A stretch of DNA of 64,000 nucleotides from Metabacillus schmidteae (lineage in GTDB: Bacteria > Bacillota > Bacilli > Bacillales > Bacillaceae). Of this stretch, positions 47,576 through 58,886 are shown in pieces (the first letter of the stretch is position 1; every line of letters starts with the position of its first letter). The notes under the pieces are model-generated. The model was not told where the DNA came from. It ran no database searches and worked only from the letters and a program-made list of their open reading frames with translations. A program made the translations under genes and the position numbers. The DNA is taken from NCBI RefSeq assembly GCF_903166545.1, contig NZ_CAESCH010000001.1, forward strand, positions 4,034,001-4,098,000, written 5' to 3'.

Positions 47576-49896
47576 TCTTTCTCCCCTGTTAATGCATGTT
47601 TTAACACTTCATCTAAATGTGACACAAGGACAAATGTCAATTCTTTTCTTACACTTTCCGGAATATCGTCTAAGTCTTTTTCATTTTCCTTGGGTGCAAT
47701 GATTTTTGTTAATCCCGCTCGATGTGCACTAAGTGTTTTTTCTTTTAATCCGCCGATTGGCAGCACCCGGCCACGCAGTGTAATTTCACCAGTCATTCCA
47801 ACTTCTTTACGAACAGCTCGACCGGTTAATGCTGAAATCAACGCTGTTGCCATTGTGATACCTGCTGAAGGGCCATCTTTTGGTACCGCTCCTTCAGGTA
47901 CATGGATATGGATATCATTCTTTTCATGGAAATCACGATCAATGTGAAGCTCTTCAGCTCTGGAGCGGATATAGCTAAATGCTGCTTGAGCTGATTCTTT
48001 CATAACATCTCCAAGCTTACCTGTAAGAATGAGTTTTCCTTTACCAGGGGTAACCGACACTTCTATAGATAGTGTGTCACCACCTACAGTTGTATAAGCT
48101 AAGCCAGTTGCTACACCGACTTGGTCTTCCAGTTCCGCCTGTCCGTATCTAAAACGTTTTTTCCCTAAGTATTCCTCAATGTTTTTATCGGTTATGATGA
48201 TTTTCTTACGCTCCTGCTTAACAATCATTTTAGCCGCTTTTCGGCAAACACCTGCAAGTTGTCGCTCTAAGCCACGAACACCAGCTTCTCTTGTGTAATA
48301 ACGAATAATGCTTTGAATGGCATCATCACGTATTTGAAGATGGGATTTTTTCAAACCGTGTTCATTGAGCTGTTTTGGCAGTAAATGATCTTTTGCAATA
48401 TGAACTTTTTCAAGTTCTGTATAGCCGGCTATATTAATAATCTCCATACGATCACGAAGCGGGCCTGGAATCGTTGCAAGATTATTAGCCGTTGCAATAA
48501 ACATAACCTTCGATAAATCATAGGTTTCTTCAATATAATGATCACTAAAATTATGATTTTGCTCTGGATCTAATACTTCAAGCATGGCAGAAGAAGGATC
48601 TCCTCTAAAGTCACTTGACATTTTGTCAATTTCATCTAATAAGAAAACAGGGTTTATCGTTCCTGCTTTTTTCATGCCTTGTATAATTCTCCCCGGCATA
48701 GCGCCTACATATGTTCGTCGATGGCCGCGTATTTCCGACTCATCTCTTACACCGCCAAGTGAAATTCTTACAAAATGGCGATTTAAAGATTTTGCAACTG
48801 ATTTGGCTAAAGAAGTTTTTCCCACACCAGGCGGTCCTGCAAGACAAAGAATTGGACCTTTTAATGAGTTTGTCAGCTGTTGAACAGCCAAATACTCAAT
48901 CACTCGCTCTTTCACCTTTTCAAGCCCGTAATGATCTTCGTTCAAGATTTCTTCAGCTATATTTACATCAAGACGATCATCGGTTGCTTTCGTCCACGGT
49001 AATGAGATCAGCCATTCAATATAATTGCGAATAACAGCACTTTCAGCGGAGCTTGAAGGAATCTTCTCATATCTATCAAGTTCTTTTAATGCAACTGCCT
49101 TCACATGTACTGGCATTCCGACTTCATCTAAACGCTCTTTAAGTGTGGAAACTTCCCCAAGCTTTCCTTCCTTTTCACCAAGCTCTTTTTGAATCGCCTT
49201 CATTTGTTCGCGTAAATAGTACTCTTTCTGTGTTCGCTCCATTGATTTTTTAACACGTTGACCAATTTTTTTCTCAAGTTGGACAACTTCTTTTTCATTT
49301 TGGAGGATAGAAATAACTCTATTTAAACGTTCAGTCACATCAAGGGTTTCAAGTACCTCTTGTTTTTCCTTTAGCTTTAAAGGTAAGTGCGAAGTGATGA
49401 TGTCCGCCATTCTTCCAGGTTCTGTAATATCTGAGACTGTTGCATATGTTTCTGCTGATATTTTCTTCGAAAGCTTTATGTATTGCTCAAAATATTCAAG
49501 CATCGTTCTCATTAACGCTTCTTCTTCAACACTTTTCTCTTCAGAATCAGGGTATACAGTAACTTCAACAGCGTAATATTCATCTTCATCTACAAAGCGT
49601 TGAATTTTACCACGTTCAATTCCCTCAACAAGAACGCGTATTGTCCCGTTAGGTAATTTTAGCATTTGCTTGATTTTCGTTAATGTTCCAATTTCATAAA
49701 TGTCTTCTTTTTTAGGCTCATCTATCGAAATCTCTTTTTGTGTCGTTAAAAAGATAATATGATCTTCCATCATTGCCTTTTCTAACGCCTGTACAGATTT
49801 ATCTCTCCCTACATCAAGGTGTAGTACCATTGTTGGATATACTAACAAGCCTCTTAATGGTAGGAGGGGTACGATTTGAGTAGTTGATTTCGCCAT
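47572..49896 (-). CDS. lonA: ATP-dependent protease LonA
   Basis: Hexameric AAA+ serine protease. The start is ATG at 49896 ([16 protein letters not shown]) after GGAGGTG, giving 774 residues, the B. subtilis length. N-terminal LON substrate domain, Walker [10 protein letters not shown], Walker [10 protein letters not shown], catalytic Ser in PKDGPSAGI and Lys in [12 protein letters not shown]. Confidence 0.98.
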   Translation of the reverse strand: MAKSTTQIVPLLPLRGLLVYPTMVLHLDVGRDKSVQALEKAMMEDHIIFLTTQKEISIDEPKKEDIYEIGTLTKIKQMLKLPNGTIRVLVEGIERGKIQRFVDEDEYYAVEVTVYPDSEEKSVEEEALMRTMLEYFEQYIKLSKKISAETYATVSDITEPGRMADIITSHLPLKLKEKQEVLETLDVTERLNRVISILQNEKEVVQLEKKIGQRVKKSMERTQKEYYLREQMKAIQKELGEKEGKLGEVSTLKERLDEVGMPVHVKAVALKELDRYEKIPSSSAESAVIRNYIEWLISLPWTKATDDRLDVNIAEEILNEDHYGLEKVKERVIEYLAVQQLTNSLKGPILCLAGPPGVGKTSLAKSVAKSLNRHFVRISLGGVRDESEIRGHRRTYVGAMPGRIIQGMKKAGTINPVFLLDEIDKMSSDFRGDPSSAMLEVLDPEQNHNFSDHYIEETYDLSKVMFIATANNLATIPGPLRDRMEIINIAGYTELEKVHIAKDHLLPKQLNEHGLKKSHLQIRDDAIQSIIRYYTREAGVRGLERQLAGVCRKAAKMIVKQERKKIIITDKNIEEYLGKKRFRYGQAELEDQVGVATGLAYTTVGGDTLSIEVSVTPGKGKLILTGKLGDVMKESAQAAFSYIRSRAEELHIDRDFHEKNDIHIHVPEGAVPKDGPSAGITMATALISALTGRAVRKEVGMTGEITLRGRVLPIGGLKEKTLSAHRAGLTKIIAPKENEKDLDDIPESVRKELTFVLVSHLDEVLKHALTGEKE

Positions 49897-50024
49897 GCGT
49901 TTACACCTCCATGACAATATAGTTCATTCTTTACAATTCTATCTTATTCTTTTTATAGTGTCTAATTTAACCACTTTTAGTCAATAGGTAGTATACCCTA
50001 ATCTCCTAAACAAACTTTGTTTTG

Positions 50025-50067
50025 TTATACTATCATCCATAAAACTTTTTGCTTTCTGATAGTATAA
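50025..50067. repeat. Dispersed 41-bp palindromic repeat, copy 2
   Basis: Perfect 11-bp arms 50025-50035 / 50057-50067. The reverse complement of 50026-50066 matches 11962-12002 at 35 of 41 positions with no gaps. Located in the lonB-lonA gap. Confidence 0.75.
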
Positions 50068-50174
50068 AAAATTCAAGTACCTTTTGAAAAGAATAATGCC
50101 TATTTTACACTATAATTCCCGCATAGATAATATATATTTAGAATAAAAATTTATTTCTCATACGCAAACATGAT

Positions 50175-50229
50175 TAGAGACCCCCTTCTTATAAAGACCA
50201 ATCGATGGTCTTAAGCTGGCAGGTCTCTA
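50175..50229 (-). other. Nested stem-loop after lonB
   Basis: Outer arms 50175-50182 / 50222-50229 (TAGAGACC with GGTCTCTA) enclose inner arms 50194-50200 / 50206-50212 (AAGACCA with TGGTCTT). It follows the lonB stop codon. No T-run follows, so it is not a classic terminator; it may protect or process the 3' end. Confidence 0.6.
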
Positions 50230-50250
50230 AATAGAAGTTAAACACAGATA

Positions 50251-51927
50251 TTAAACTGATTCTTGATGTGGAAAGTCATGTGAACTTTTTTGGATTCTAT
50301 TCGGTAATTCGGTTGGTGGATCGACAAGTGCTATATCAAACACTTCTTGTAAATGTGTAACAGGGATAATTGTAACTCCTTCGATATCTTTAAGGATCGA
50401 TTGTACGTTTTCCTTCGGAATAATGACGATGTCTGCTCCAGCTTTTTTAGCTGCCTTAATTTTAGGTATAACCCCACCAATCGGCTTTACATTGCCGTGA
50501 ATACTGATTTCGCCTGTCATTGCTACTTTATTGCTAATCGGAATCTTATGAATGGCTGAAAATATTCCTGTTGCCATTGCTATACCGGCAGATGGTCCAT
50601 CAATTGGTGTTCCACCTGGAAAATTAACATGGATATCATAATCTGCAGCCTGAATGCCCATAGAGCGCAAGACAGTAATCACATTTTCTACCGAACCTTT
50701 CGCCATGCTCTTACGACGAATAGATTTTGAACGATCACCTATGCTTTCTTCTTCAACTATACCTGTAATATTAATTGTGCCTTTTTCTTTTTCAGCAGGA
50801 ATCACAGTTACTTCTATTTCGAGTAATGCTCCGGTATTCGGTCCATAAACTGCGAGACCATTTACTAAACCAACCTTAGATGCTTCTTCAATTTTCTTTT
50901 CGTGACGTGGAGATAATTGACTTGAATGAATCACCCATTCTATATCTTCAACTGTAATTTCTTTACGATCCTCTGACATGGCGATTCCTGTTGCAATTTG
51001 CATTAAATTTACGACTTCACGTCCATTTCGTACATATGACGTTAGAAGGTGGATGCCTGCATCATTTACTTCCATGTTTACCCTGCTTGCTGCTTTTCTT
51101 GCAACAATAGCGAGTTCTTCTTGTTCCAGATCTCTAAAAAACACTTCCAGACATCTTGAACGAATTGCTGGAGGTATTTCATTTGGAGTTCTCGTTGTTG
51201 CCCCAATTAATCGAAAATCAGCTGGTAAGCCATTTTTAAAGATATCATGAATATGAGTTGGGATCTGAGTGTTTTCTTCGTTATAATAAGCACTTTCTAA
51301 GAAGACCTTCCGATCCTCTAATACTTTTAAAAGTTTATTCATTTGGATAGGATGTAATTCACCAATTTCATCAATAAATAAGACACCGCCATGTGCATTT
51401 GATACCGCACCTTGTTTGGGCTGTGGTATTCCAGCCTGCCCCATCGCTCCAGCTCCTTGATAAATCGGATCATGGACTGAACCGATTAATGGATCAGCAA
51501 TACCTCTTTCATCAAATCTGGCAGTTGTCGCATCCAATTCAACAAATACAGCTTTTTCTTCAAAAGGTGATCTCTTATTACGTTTTGCTTCTTCCAGCAC
51601 TAATCGTGCTGCTGCTGTTTTCCCAACTCCGGGTGGTCCATATACAATAACGTGCTGAGGATTTGATCCACAGAGGGCAGCTCGTAGAGAACGAATTCCA
51701 TCTTCTTGTCCTACTATATCTTGGAAGCTCTTTGGACGCACTTTTTCTGCTAAAGGCTCGGTAAGTTTAATAGCCCTCATCTTCCTTAGCTGTTCCATTT
51801 CTTTTTTAGATTCACGATCAATTGAGATTTTTTGAGTTCGTTGATTTTTTAGTAAGTTCCAAAAATATAACCCAATAACAATCCCAAAAAATAATTGAAT
51901 AAACAAAGCGATACTAGTCCAGCTCAT
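50251..51927 (-). CDS. lonB: ATP-dependent protease LonB
   Basis: Membrane-anchored Lon paralogue, expressed in the forespore in B. subtilis. 558 residues: N-terminal membrane segment (about 5-24), Walker [19 protein letters not shown], and a C-terminal protease domain with Ser in PIDGPSAGI and Lys in IPKIKAAKKAG. It lacks the LonA N-terminal domain. GGAGGG before the ATG. Confidence 0.96.
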   Translation of the reverse strand: MSWTSIALFIQLFFGIVIGLYFWNLLKNQRTQKISIDRESKKEMEQLRKMRAIKLTEPLAEKVRPKSFQDIVGQEDGIRSLRAALCGSNPQHVIVYGPPGVGKTAAARLVLEEAKRNKRSPFEEKAVFVELDATTARFDERGIADPLIGSVHDPIYQGAGAMGQAGIPQPKQGAVSNAHGGVLFIDEIGELHPIQMNKLLKVLEDRKVFLESAYYNEENTQIPTHIHDIFKNGLPADFRLIGATTRTPNEIPPAIRSRCLEVFFRDLEQEELAIVARKAASRVNMEVNDAGIHLLTSYVRNGREVVNLMQIATGIAMSEDRKEITVEDIEWVIHSSQLSPRHEKKIEEASKVGLVNGLAVYGPNTGALLEIEVTVIPAEKEKGTINITGIVEEESIGDRSKSIRRKSMAKGSVENVITVLRSMGIQAADYDIHVNFPGGTPIDGPSAGIAMATGIFSAIHKIPISNKVAMTGEISIHGNVKPIGGVIPKIKAAKKAGADIVIIPKENVQSILKDIEGVTIIPVTHLQEVFDIALVDPPTELPNRIQKSSHDFPHQESV

Positions 51928-52105
51928 TTATTGGTCCCTCCTGCCATGATGTCGTGTTACCGCTACGATGAAAAATTAATTTTCTGATATTGACTTCGTT
52001 TGAGAGGTCTATTTCTATTCCTTTTGCCCTATAGAATTACACCTTACTTTTCAGAATTAATCTGTCATTATATATGTATAGAGAAGATTAACATCCAGAA
52101 GATGG

Positions 52106-52139
52106 ACAAAAGGGCAAGCTTGGCTTGCCATCTTTTTGT
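52106..52139. other. Interrupted palindrome upstream of lonB
   Basis: Inner arms GGCAAGC / GCTTGCC (52113-52119, 52123-52129) and outer ACAAAA / TTTTGT. It lies in the 330-bp clpX-lonB gap together with the clpX terminator. No clear promoter was found in the rest of that gap. Confidence 0.5.
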
Positions 52140-52216
52140 AGAAGCGGTTATTTATAGCTAGTATCTCCTTAGTATCAAAGGAATAAACATCACTCTAAGG
52201 AAAGTTTTAGTTAAAC

Positions 52217-52252
52217 AAAAAAAGGAAGCCTTTCAAATTAAGGCTTCCTTTT
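52217..52252 (-). terminator. Terminator after clpX
   Basis: Arms 52220-52231 / 52241-52252 (12 bp) with a seven-T run in the minus direction, 6 bp past the clpX stop codon. Confidence 0.92.
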
Positions 52253-52257
52253 GTAAA

Positions 52258-53523
52258 TTATGCAGATGTCTTTTTGTCTTCTTGTACTACAGTCCCATCA
52301 CTTAAAACAAGTTTTGGAGGTGTTTCTCCCAAAACAGTTTCAGCTGTTATGATAGCCTTTACGATATCTTCACGAGATGGTAAGTCAAACATCATATCCA
52401 GCATAATGCCTTCAATGATTGATCTAAGACCACGAGCACCTGTTTTTCTTTCAATTGCTTTTTTAGCAATCTCCAACAAAGCTCCATCTTCGAACTCAAG
52501 TTCAACACCGTCAAGGTCAAGCATTTTTTGGTATTGTTTTACAAGTGCATTTTTTGGCTTTGTTAGAATTTCAACTAAAGCCTCTTCATCTAATGGCTCC
52601 AAACTTGCAATGACAGGTAGACGACCGATAAACTCCGGTATCAAACCAAATTTCAATAAGTCTTCAGGCAATACTTGGGAAAGTAATGCTTTTTTATCAA
52701 GATCAGCATTTTTGTTATCAGAACCAAAGCCAATTACTTTTCGTCCAAGACGACGTTTAATAATTTGCTCAATTCCGTCAAATGCACCACCACATATGAA
52801 GAGAATGTTTGTTGTATCAATTTGAATAAATTCCTGGTGTGGGTGCTTTCTTCCACCTTGTGGAGGAACACTCGCTACTGTACCTTCAAGAATTTTCAAG
52901 AGCGCCTGTTGAACACCTTCACCTGATACATCACGTGTAATTGACGGGTTCTCAGATTTACGAGCTACCTTATCAATTTCATCGATATAAATAATTCCTT
53001 TTTCTGCTTTTTCAACATCATAATCTGCAGCTTGGATTAATTTAAGTAGAATATTTTCTACATCTTCACCAACATAACCTGCTTCAGTCAATGATGTAGC
53101 ATCAGCAATCGCAAACGGAACATTTAAAATTCTAGCTAGTGTTTGAGCTAATAATGTTTTTCCGCTACCAGTTGGCCCAATCATCGAAATATTACTTTTC
53201 GAAAGTTCAACATCATCAATTTTGCTGTTTGAGTTAATACGTTTGTAATGATTGTACACAGCTACAGCTAATGATTTTTTCGCTTTATCTTGACCAATCA
53301 CATATTCATCTAAGATCTCTTGGATCTCCCTAGGTTTTGGAACATCTTTAAACTCAACTTCTTCCTCTGTCCCAAGCTCTTCCTCTACAATTTCAGTGCA
53401 AAGCTCAATACATTCATCACATATATATACTCCAGGTCCAGCTACTAGCTTACGAACCTGATCTTGTGTTTTTCCGCAAAACGAACATTTTAGTTGTCCT
53501 TTTTCATCGTTAAATTTAAACAT
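52258..53523 (-). CDS. clpX: ATP-dependent Clp protease ATP-binding subunit ClpX
   Basis: AAA+ unfoldase that feeds ClpP. 421 residues with N-terminal C4 zinc domain (CSFC and CDEC), Walker A GPTGSGKT, Walker [10 protein letters not shown], and the ClpP-docking loop region KVIGFGSD. Downstream of tig, as in B. subtilis. Confidence 0.98.
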   Translation of the reverse strand: MFKFNDEKGQLKCSFCGKTQDQVRKLVAGPGVYICDECIELCTEIVEEELGTEEEVEFKDVPKPREIQEILDEYVIGQDKAKKSLAVAVYNHYKRINSNSKIDDVELSKSNISMIGPTGSGKTLLAQTLARILNVPFAIADATSLTEAGYVGEDVENILLKLIQAADYDVEKAEKGIIYIDEIDKVARKSENPSITRDVSGEGVQQALLKILEGTVASVPPQGGRKHPHQEFIQIDTTNILFICGGAFDGIEQIIKRRLGRKVIGFGSDNKNADLDKKALLSQVLPEDLLKFGLIPEFIGRLPVIASLEPLDEEALVEILTKPKNALVKQYQKMLDLDGVELEFEDGALLEIAKKAIERKTGARGLRSIIEGIMLDMMFDLPSREDIVKAIITAETVLGETPPKLVLSDGTVVQEDKKTSA

Positions 53524-53830
53524 TATTTCACCCCTTATATCTTTATCTCAAAAACGTACTCCATCTCTTCATTATTGTTTTATCAAATGCACATGAAACA
53601 GATAGATGATGATGGAACAAAGAAAAACAATTGTTAAAAAAGTATGTACTGCATTTTACCATAACTTATGCTCTTAAAGATAATAATACCCCTTGAGCAG
53701 GTTGAAAAAGCTTCAAACAATTTATAATTTTATTGTTTATTGCTTCTTTATGTCATTGCTTATATTATGTTTATGTATGTATTGACTTTCTTATATCATT
53801 CCCAAAGGAATATAAATAAAACATGATTGT
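53524..53830. other. Non-coding interval between tig and clpX
   Basis: About 310 bp, very AT-rich, presumably holding the clpX promoter. I could not fix a promoter with correct spacing, and no gene or repeat is seen. Confidence 0.4.
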
Positions 53831-53831
53831 A

Positions 53832-53868
53832 TAAAACAAGGCACGATCTGCTCGCGCCTTGTTCTTTT
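53832..53868 (-). terminator. Terminator after tig
   Basis: Arms 53835-53846 / 53852-53863 (12 bp, one mismatch), T-rich on the minus-strand 3' side. Confidence 0.85.
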
Positions 53869-53876
53869 ATTTTATA

Positions 53877-55166
53877 TTATGCAACAACTTTGCTGTTTTC
53901 CACAAGAAAATCGATTGCTTTACGAACTTTCAGATCTTCTTTAAGTCCCTCAGCGTTACCACCTAGAGCTTGTTTAATATTTTCAATTGGCATGTTGTAC
54001 ATTTCAGCCATTTTTGCAAGTTCTGCTTCAACATCTTCATCAGATACTTCAATGTTTTCTGCTTTAGCAATAGCTTCAAGAGTTAGGTTATATTTCACAC
54101 GTTTCTCAGCGTCAACTTTCATTTGAGCTTTTAGAGCTTCTTCATCTTGACCAGAGAACTGGAAGTATAACTCAAGATTCATCCCTTGCATTTGTAGGCG
54201 TTGTTCAAATTCCTGCATCATGCGAGAAATTTCGTTCTCAATTAATGCATTAGGAATATCAACTTCTACACCTTCAGCAGCTTTTTCTACTAGTGTATCA
54301 CGCAGATTGTTTTCAGCTTCAGACTTTTTCGCTTCTTCAAGACGAGTTCTTGTTTGAGCTTTTAATTCATCAAGAGTTTCAACCTCTTCATTAACATCCT
54401 TAGCAAATTCATCATCTAATGCAGGAAGTTCTTTAGTCTTAATTTCATGAACTTTCACTTTGAATACTGCTGGTTTACCTGCAAGATTTTCAGCATGGTA
54501 TTCTTCAGGGAATGTAACTTCTACATCTTTCTCTGCACCCGCTTCTAAGCCAACTAATTGCTCTTCGAATCCTGGAATGAAAGAACCTGAACCAATTTCT
54601 AATGAGTAGTTTTCTGCTGCTCCACCTTCAAATGCTTCACCGTCAACATAGCCATCAAAGTCGATTACTGCAGTATCACCATTTTCAATTGCGCCTTCTT
54701 CTTTAACAACCAGTTCAGCTTGACGCTCTTGTAATTGTTTTAATTCGTTGTCTACATCTTCATCAGTTACAGTATCGTCTAATTTTTCAACTTCTAGACC
54801 TTTGTATTCACCTAATTTTACTTCAGGCTTTACAGTTACTTTTGCAGTGAAGATTAAGTTTTTACCTTTTTCAATTTGTTCTACATCGATCTCAGGACGA
54901 TCAACCGGCTCAATACCAGCTTCATCAACTGCATTTGGATATGCTGTTGGTAAGATGATGTCTAACGCATCTTGGTATAAAGACTCTACACCAAAACGTT
55001 GTTCGAACATTCCACGTGGAATTTTACCTTTACGGAATCCAGGAATGGAAACTTGTTTAACTACCTTTTTAAATGCTTCATCTAGTGCTGTTGAGAATTC
55101 CTCTGCAGAAACTTCAACCGTAAGAACGCCTTCGTTCCCCTCTAATTTTTCGAATTTAACTGACAT
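53877..55166 (-). CDS. tig: Trigger factor
   Basis: Ribosome-bound chaperone and prolyl isomerase. 429 residues: N-terminal ribosome-binding domain with the signature GFRKGKIPR, a central FKBP-type isomerase domain (about 150-245), and a helical C-terminal chaperone domain. GGAGGG site before ATG. Confidence 0.98.
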   Translation of the reverse strand: MSVKFEKLEGNEGVLTVEVSAEEFSTALDEAFKKVVKQVSIPGFRKGKIPRGMFEQRFGVESLYQDALDIILPTAYPNAVDEAGIEPVDRPEIDVEQIEKGKNLIFTAKVTVKPEVKLGEYKGLEVEKLDDTVTDEDVDNELKQLQERQAELVVKEEGAIENGDTAVIDFDGYVDGEAFEGGAAENYSLEIGSGSFIPGFEEQLVGLEAGAEKDVEVTFPEEYHAENLAGKPAVFKVKVHEIKTKELPALDDEFAKDVNEEVETLDELKAQTRTRLEEAKKSEAENNLRDTLVEKAAEGVEVDIPNALIENEISRMMQEFEQRLQMQGMNLELYFQFSGQDEEALKAQMKVDAEKRVKYNLTLEAIAKAENIEVSDEDVEAELAKMAEMYNMPIENIKQALGGNAEGLKEDLKVRKAIDFLVENSKVVA

Positions 55167-55257
55167 ATTTGCTGTCCCTCCAAAGATCTATAATGATTTG
55201 TGCGAATAAGTGATAGGTAAATGGTGGTTGCTTGTCCAGTTTAAACAATCGTCCACT

Positions 55258-55285
55258 ATCATATACCTGTTTTTATGTACGGCAA
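55258..55285 (-). promoter_or_regulatory. Probable tig promoter
   Basis: Minus strand TTGCCG (55285-55280), 16-nt spacer, TATGAT (55263-55258), about 90 bp ahead of the tig start. Confidence 0.42.
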
Positions 55286-55429
55286 AGGTAACCGAATACT
55301 AAACATGCTTAGGATTTCGCATAAAAAAGAAGGTCAATTTGTCCAAAATAAAAAAGACCCTAATTACGATGATCACTATTTTGCAACCATTTTATTATAA
55401 CATAGAATGAATTCCTTTCAACATATAGC

Positions 55430-56440
55430 TCACATTTGAAAATAAGAAATTTCTTCTATTTTATATATTTTTTCACAGGCTTCTTGTAAGGAAGTTGCAG
55501 GCTTATCATAAATCTGTTCTAATTCTTCATCCTCTATTGAAATACCATGCAGAGAATAACCGACTACATGTAGCGCTGCAGCCCATAAGTTCACATCTTC
55601 GGGCTGTGGTAAAAAAGGATACATCACATATAAATGTCTGATCCATAATTCTTTTACTGCTTCAAATAATGTAGGATTTTCACTACCTAATGTATCATCC
55701 AAATAATTTAATACTTTTTTTGCAAAAGGTACATCAGCTGGATCTTTTAGTTCTGCTGGATTGACGGTCATTGTTTCCCCGAATTTATTGACCGTTACTT
55801 CCTTCTCAAATCCGTGCTCAATCATTACATGCAAAACCATCGATTTAATCGTTGGATGTACTTCCTCCCCTTCTAATAGAAGTCTCAGGGTATTTATATG
55901 CTTATTTATATTGCGGTCCCTCAAACTATGAACATATCCCATTTGTTTTTGAGGGTCTTGTAATAAATCTTCTACGTACACCGTGTCATGACTTTCTTCT
56001 TCTTCTTCCTCTTCCATGATCTCTTCGCTATTTTGATTCATTTTTCGACTAAATTCTAATAGCTTATAAAAATGTTCAGCACTTTCAGCAGGAAGCTGAT
56101 TTTCTTCAAGAACTGCTTCAATTGTGGACTGGACTTCCTGGTATTCCCGAAGTTGAATTAAGATGGTTAAATAGATTTGTAGTACAGTAAAATAATGCCC
56201 AATATCCTCCAAGAGCATTTTTTTACAGATGTCTTTTGCCTCGTTTAATTCTCCAAGTTCCATTAAACAAATAGCCATCCCTAAGTGAATTTCTGCCTCG
56301 TCTTCTTTTAATTTTTTTGCTTCAGCGAACATATCAAGTGCTGCATGATATTTCTTTTCTTTTAAAAGAGCCATTCCTTTATCAAGATAACGTTCTTTTA
56401 AATTTGGAAACAATACGATGTTGTTTTTTTTCTGTTTCAT
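55430..56440 (-). CDS. ysoA: TPR repeat protein YsoA-like
   Basis: 336 residues with tetratricopeptide-type helices in the N-terminal half (ALLKEKKYHAALDMFAEAKKL and following), an acidic break (EEEEEEES near 145-150) and a conserved C-terminal domain. Cytoplasmic. In B. subtilis ysoA lies in this place between leuD and tig. Function unknown. Confidence 0.85.
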   Translation of the reverse strand: MKQKKNNIVLFPNLKERYLDKGMALLKEKKYHAALDMFAEAKKLKEDEAEIHLGMAICLMELGELNEAKDICKKMLLEDIGHYFTVLQIYLTILIQLREYQEVQSTIEAVLEENQLPAESAEHFYKLLEFSRKMNQNSEEIMEEEEEEESHDTVYVEDLLQDPQKQMGYVHSLRDRNINKHINTLRLLLEGEEVHPTIKSMVLHVMIEHGFEKEVTVNKFGETMTVNPAELKDPADVPFAKKVLNYLDDTLGSENPTLFEAVKELWIRHLYVMYPFLPQPEDVNLWAAALHVVGYSLHGISIEDEELEQIYDKPATSLQEACEKIYKIEEISYFQM

Positions 56441-56576
56441 ACATGGTCAACTCCAACAACCTATCTTTGCATACAAGTGTAACAATCCAGCAGATGGAAA
56501 ACAAGTTGGACCTTTATAAAAAATTAAGGCTTACTTTTTCAATTGTAGTCGTTTTTTTAATGTAAGCATAAGGACG

Positions 56577-56593
56577 GTTCGTTCCATTGCGCT
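56577..56593. repeat. Remnant of a dispersed repeat (copy 2)
   Basis: 16 of 17 bases match 6874-6890 (GTTCGTTCCATTGC core). Intergenic, downstream of leuD. Confidence 0.4.
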
Positions 56594-56637
56594 ATCAATT
56601 AAATATAATTTAAAAGAGACACATTTTTGAAAAACAT

Positions 56638-56678
56638 CAAAAAGAAAAGAGCAATCATTATAAAAATGACGCTCTTTT
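56638..56678 (-). terminator. Terminator of the ilv-leu operon
   Basis: Arms 56643-56651 / 56670-56678 plus an inner TCATT/AATGA pairing, with TTTTTG in the minus direction. The stem begins inside the last codons of leuD. Confidence 0.8.
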
Positions 56679-57251
56679 CGCTTCAAACTGATTTATTTCT
56701 TCATCGAAATTTAATGTTAAGTCAATTTCATCTTTTCCATGTAAAAGCATATCTTTCCAGTAAGGGTCTACTTCAAATGATTTTGATAAACCTTGGTTAT
56801 CAGAAATTAATTGTTCTCCAAGGTTAATTGTTAGGACGTAATCTTCATCATTTGTTTTCTCACGAATTGCATCCAAAACTGTTTGCTCTAATGATATCGG
56901 TAATAAACCGTTTTTAAGACAGTTTTGGTGAAAGATATCTGCATAAGATGGTGCGAGTATGGCCTGAAATCCATAATCTGAAAGAGCCCATGGAGCATGC
57001 TCACGTGATGATCCGCAACCAAAATTTTCTCCTGCAAGCAAGATTGTAGCTCCCTTGCTTTTCTCTTGGTTTAGTTCAAAATTTGGATTTTCAGTGCCAT
57101 CTGCTAAATATCTCCAATCAAAAAATGCAAAACGGCCATAACCTGTTTTTTCTATTCTTTTTAAAAATTGTTTTGGGATAATTTGATCTGTGTCTACATT
57201 TGCTCTATTTAATACAGCTACTTTACCTGTATGTGTAGTAAAAGGTTGCAT
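56658..57251 (-). CDS. leuD: 3-isopropylmalate dehydratase small subunit
   Basis: Small subunit of isopropylmalate isomerase in leucine synthesis. 197 residues with the swivel-domain signature GCGSSREHAPWAL. AGGAGGG before the ATG. Directly after leuC. Confidence 0.97.
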   Translation of the reverse strand: MQPFTTHTGKVAVLNRANVDTDQIIPKQFLKRIEKTGYGRFAFFDWRYLADGTENPNFELNQEKSKGATILLAGENFGCGSSREHAPWALSDYGFQAILAPSYADIFHQNCLKNGLLPISLEQTVLDAIREKTNDEDYVLTINLGEQLISDNQGLSKSFEVDPYWKDMLLHGKDEIDLTLNFDEEINQFEAKRASFL

Positions 57252-57324
57252 GCTGTCCCTCCTAATGACGGTTTTGATCGGGATAAAAGACTAGTTCTCT
57301 AGCCTTCGTTTCGATTATGAAGAT

Positions 57325-58752
57325 TTAAATGCTCACTGCATTTTCTTGAATATGACGTACATCTACAAATCGTCCATATAATGCAGCTGCTGCAGCCATC
57401 GCAGGGCTTACAAGATGTGTCCTAGCTCCTTTACCTTGTCTTCCTTCAAAGTTACGATTTGAAGTTGAAGCACAACGCTCTCCTTCTGGTACAACATCAT
57501 TATTCATACTTAGACACATACTGCATCCTGATTCTCTCCATTCAAAGCCTGCTTCTTTAAAGATCACATCCAGACCTTCTTCTTCTGCTACTTTCTTAAC
57601 TTTTTGAGAACCCGGTACAACAATGGCACGTACATTTTGCGGAACCTTATGTCCTTTTAGGCTTTGAATAATTTCTGCAGCCTGTCTTAAGTCTGTTAAG
57701 CGGGAGTTTGTACATGAGCCGATAAAGACATGCTCTACTGTAATATCTTCTATTTTCGTATTTGGTTGTAATCCCATATAGCTAAACGCACGATTAGCTT
57801 CATCAAGTTCTTCTGCATTTTGGAAATCATTTAAATCAGGAGTTTTTTCATCAACACCGACTGACATTCCCGGATTTGTTCCCCACGTAACCATTGGTGC
57901 AATTTCATCGCCTTTTAATGTAATGACTTGATCATACTCGGCACCTTCATCTGTTTTTAACGTTTTCCAATATTCAACTGCACGATCAAACTCTTCACCT
58001 TTAGGCGCATACTTTCTACCTTTAATATAAGAGAATGTTGTTTCATCTGGTGCAATAAGACCAGCTCTAGCTCCTGCCTCAATTGACATATTACAGATAG
58101 TCATTCTCTCATCCATAGATAAACTTTCAATTACTTCACCTGTGTATTCGATAATAAAGCCAGTGCCAAAACGAACACCATATTTGCCTATGACCGCAAG
58201 AATAACGTCTTTTGCTGTTACTCCCTTTTGAAGTTTACCAGGAATATGAATATTTAACGTTTTTGGACGCTGTCTCCATAATGTTTGAGTTGCTAGTACG
58301 TGTTCAACCTCACTAGTCCCAATTCCAAAAGCAATAGCACCAAATGCACCATGTGTTGAAGTATGACTGTCTCCACAAACAATTGTTTTTCCAGGAAGAG
58401 TTAACCCAAGTTCCGGTCCAATAACGTGTACGATTCCTTGATCTTCACTTTGAAGGTCAGCTAATCGAATGCCAAACTCCTGGCAATTTCTTTCCAAAGC
58501 ACTTATTTGATTTTTTGCTACTTCGTCATTGATCACAAAACGATTAACAGTCGGGACATTGTGATCCATTGTTGCAAACGTCCGGTCTGGTCTTCTAACT
58601 TTACGATTTTTCTCTCGTAAGCCTTCAAAAGCCTGTGGTGATGTTACTTCATGAATTAAGTGTAGGTCGATATATAAAAGATCCGGTTTCCCTTGTTCTT
58701 GTTGGACGATATGTTCGTCATAGATCTTTTCTATGATCGTTCTTGGCTTCAT
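57325..58752 (-). CDS. leuC: 3-isopropylmalate dehydratase large subunit
   Basis: Iron-sulfur large subunit of isopropylmalate isomerase. 475 residues with the cluster cysteines in [10 protein letters not shown] and in CSMCLSMN. The ATG at 58752 is nine bases after AGGAGG and is preferred over the ATG two codons earlier, which is only three bases away. Confidence 0.97.
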   Translation of the reverse strand: MKPRTIIEKIYDEHIVQQEQGKPDLLYIDLHLIHEVTSPQAFEGLREKNRKVRRPDRTFATMDHNVPTVNRFVINDEVAKNQISALERNCQEFGIRLADLQSEDQGIVHVIGPELGLTLPGKTIVCGDSHTSTHGAFGAIAFGIGTSEVEHVLATQTLWRQRPKTLNIHIPGKLQKGVTAKDVILAVIGKYGVRFGTGFIIEYTGEVIESLSMDERMTICNMSIEAGARAGLIAPDETTFSYIKGRKYAPKGEEFDRAVEYWKTLKTDEGAEYDQVITLKGDEIAPMVTWGTNPGMSVGVDEKTPDLNDFQNAEELDEANRAFSYMGLQPNTKIEDITVEHVFIGSCTNSRLTDLRQAAEIIQSLKGHKVPQNVRAIVVPGSQKVKKVAEEEGLDVIFKEAGFEWRESGCSMCLSMNNDVVPEGERCASTSNRNFEGRQGKGARTHLVSPAMAAAAALYGRFVDVRHIQENAVSI

Positions 58753-58782
58753 AGTCATAAACCTCCTTTAATAGATGGAAAA

Positions 58783-58817
58783 TGAGGGGCTGACAATCGT
58801 CATTGTCATACCCCTCA
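58783..58817 (-). other. Strong hairpin between leuB and leuC
   Basis: Arms TGAGGGG-c-TGACAAT / ATTGTCA-ta-CCCCTCA (58783-58797 with 58802-58817), 14 pairs with one small internal bulge and a 4-nt loop. No T-run follows. Likely to affect mRNA processing or stability within the operon. Confidence 0.7.
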
Positions 58818-58886
58818 GGTCCTGATGCAAATACGTCTGGTACCTGCACTGGATTTATAATTAGCAGCTTACTTAATTAATAGATT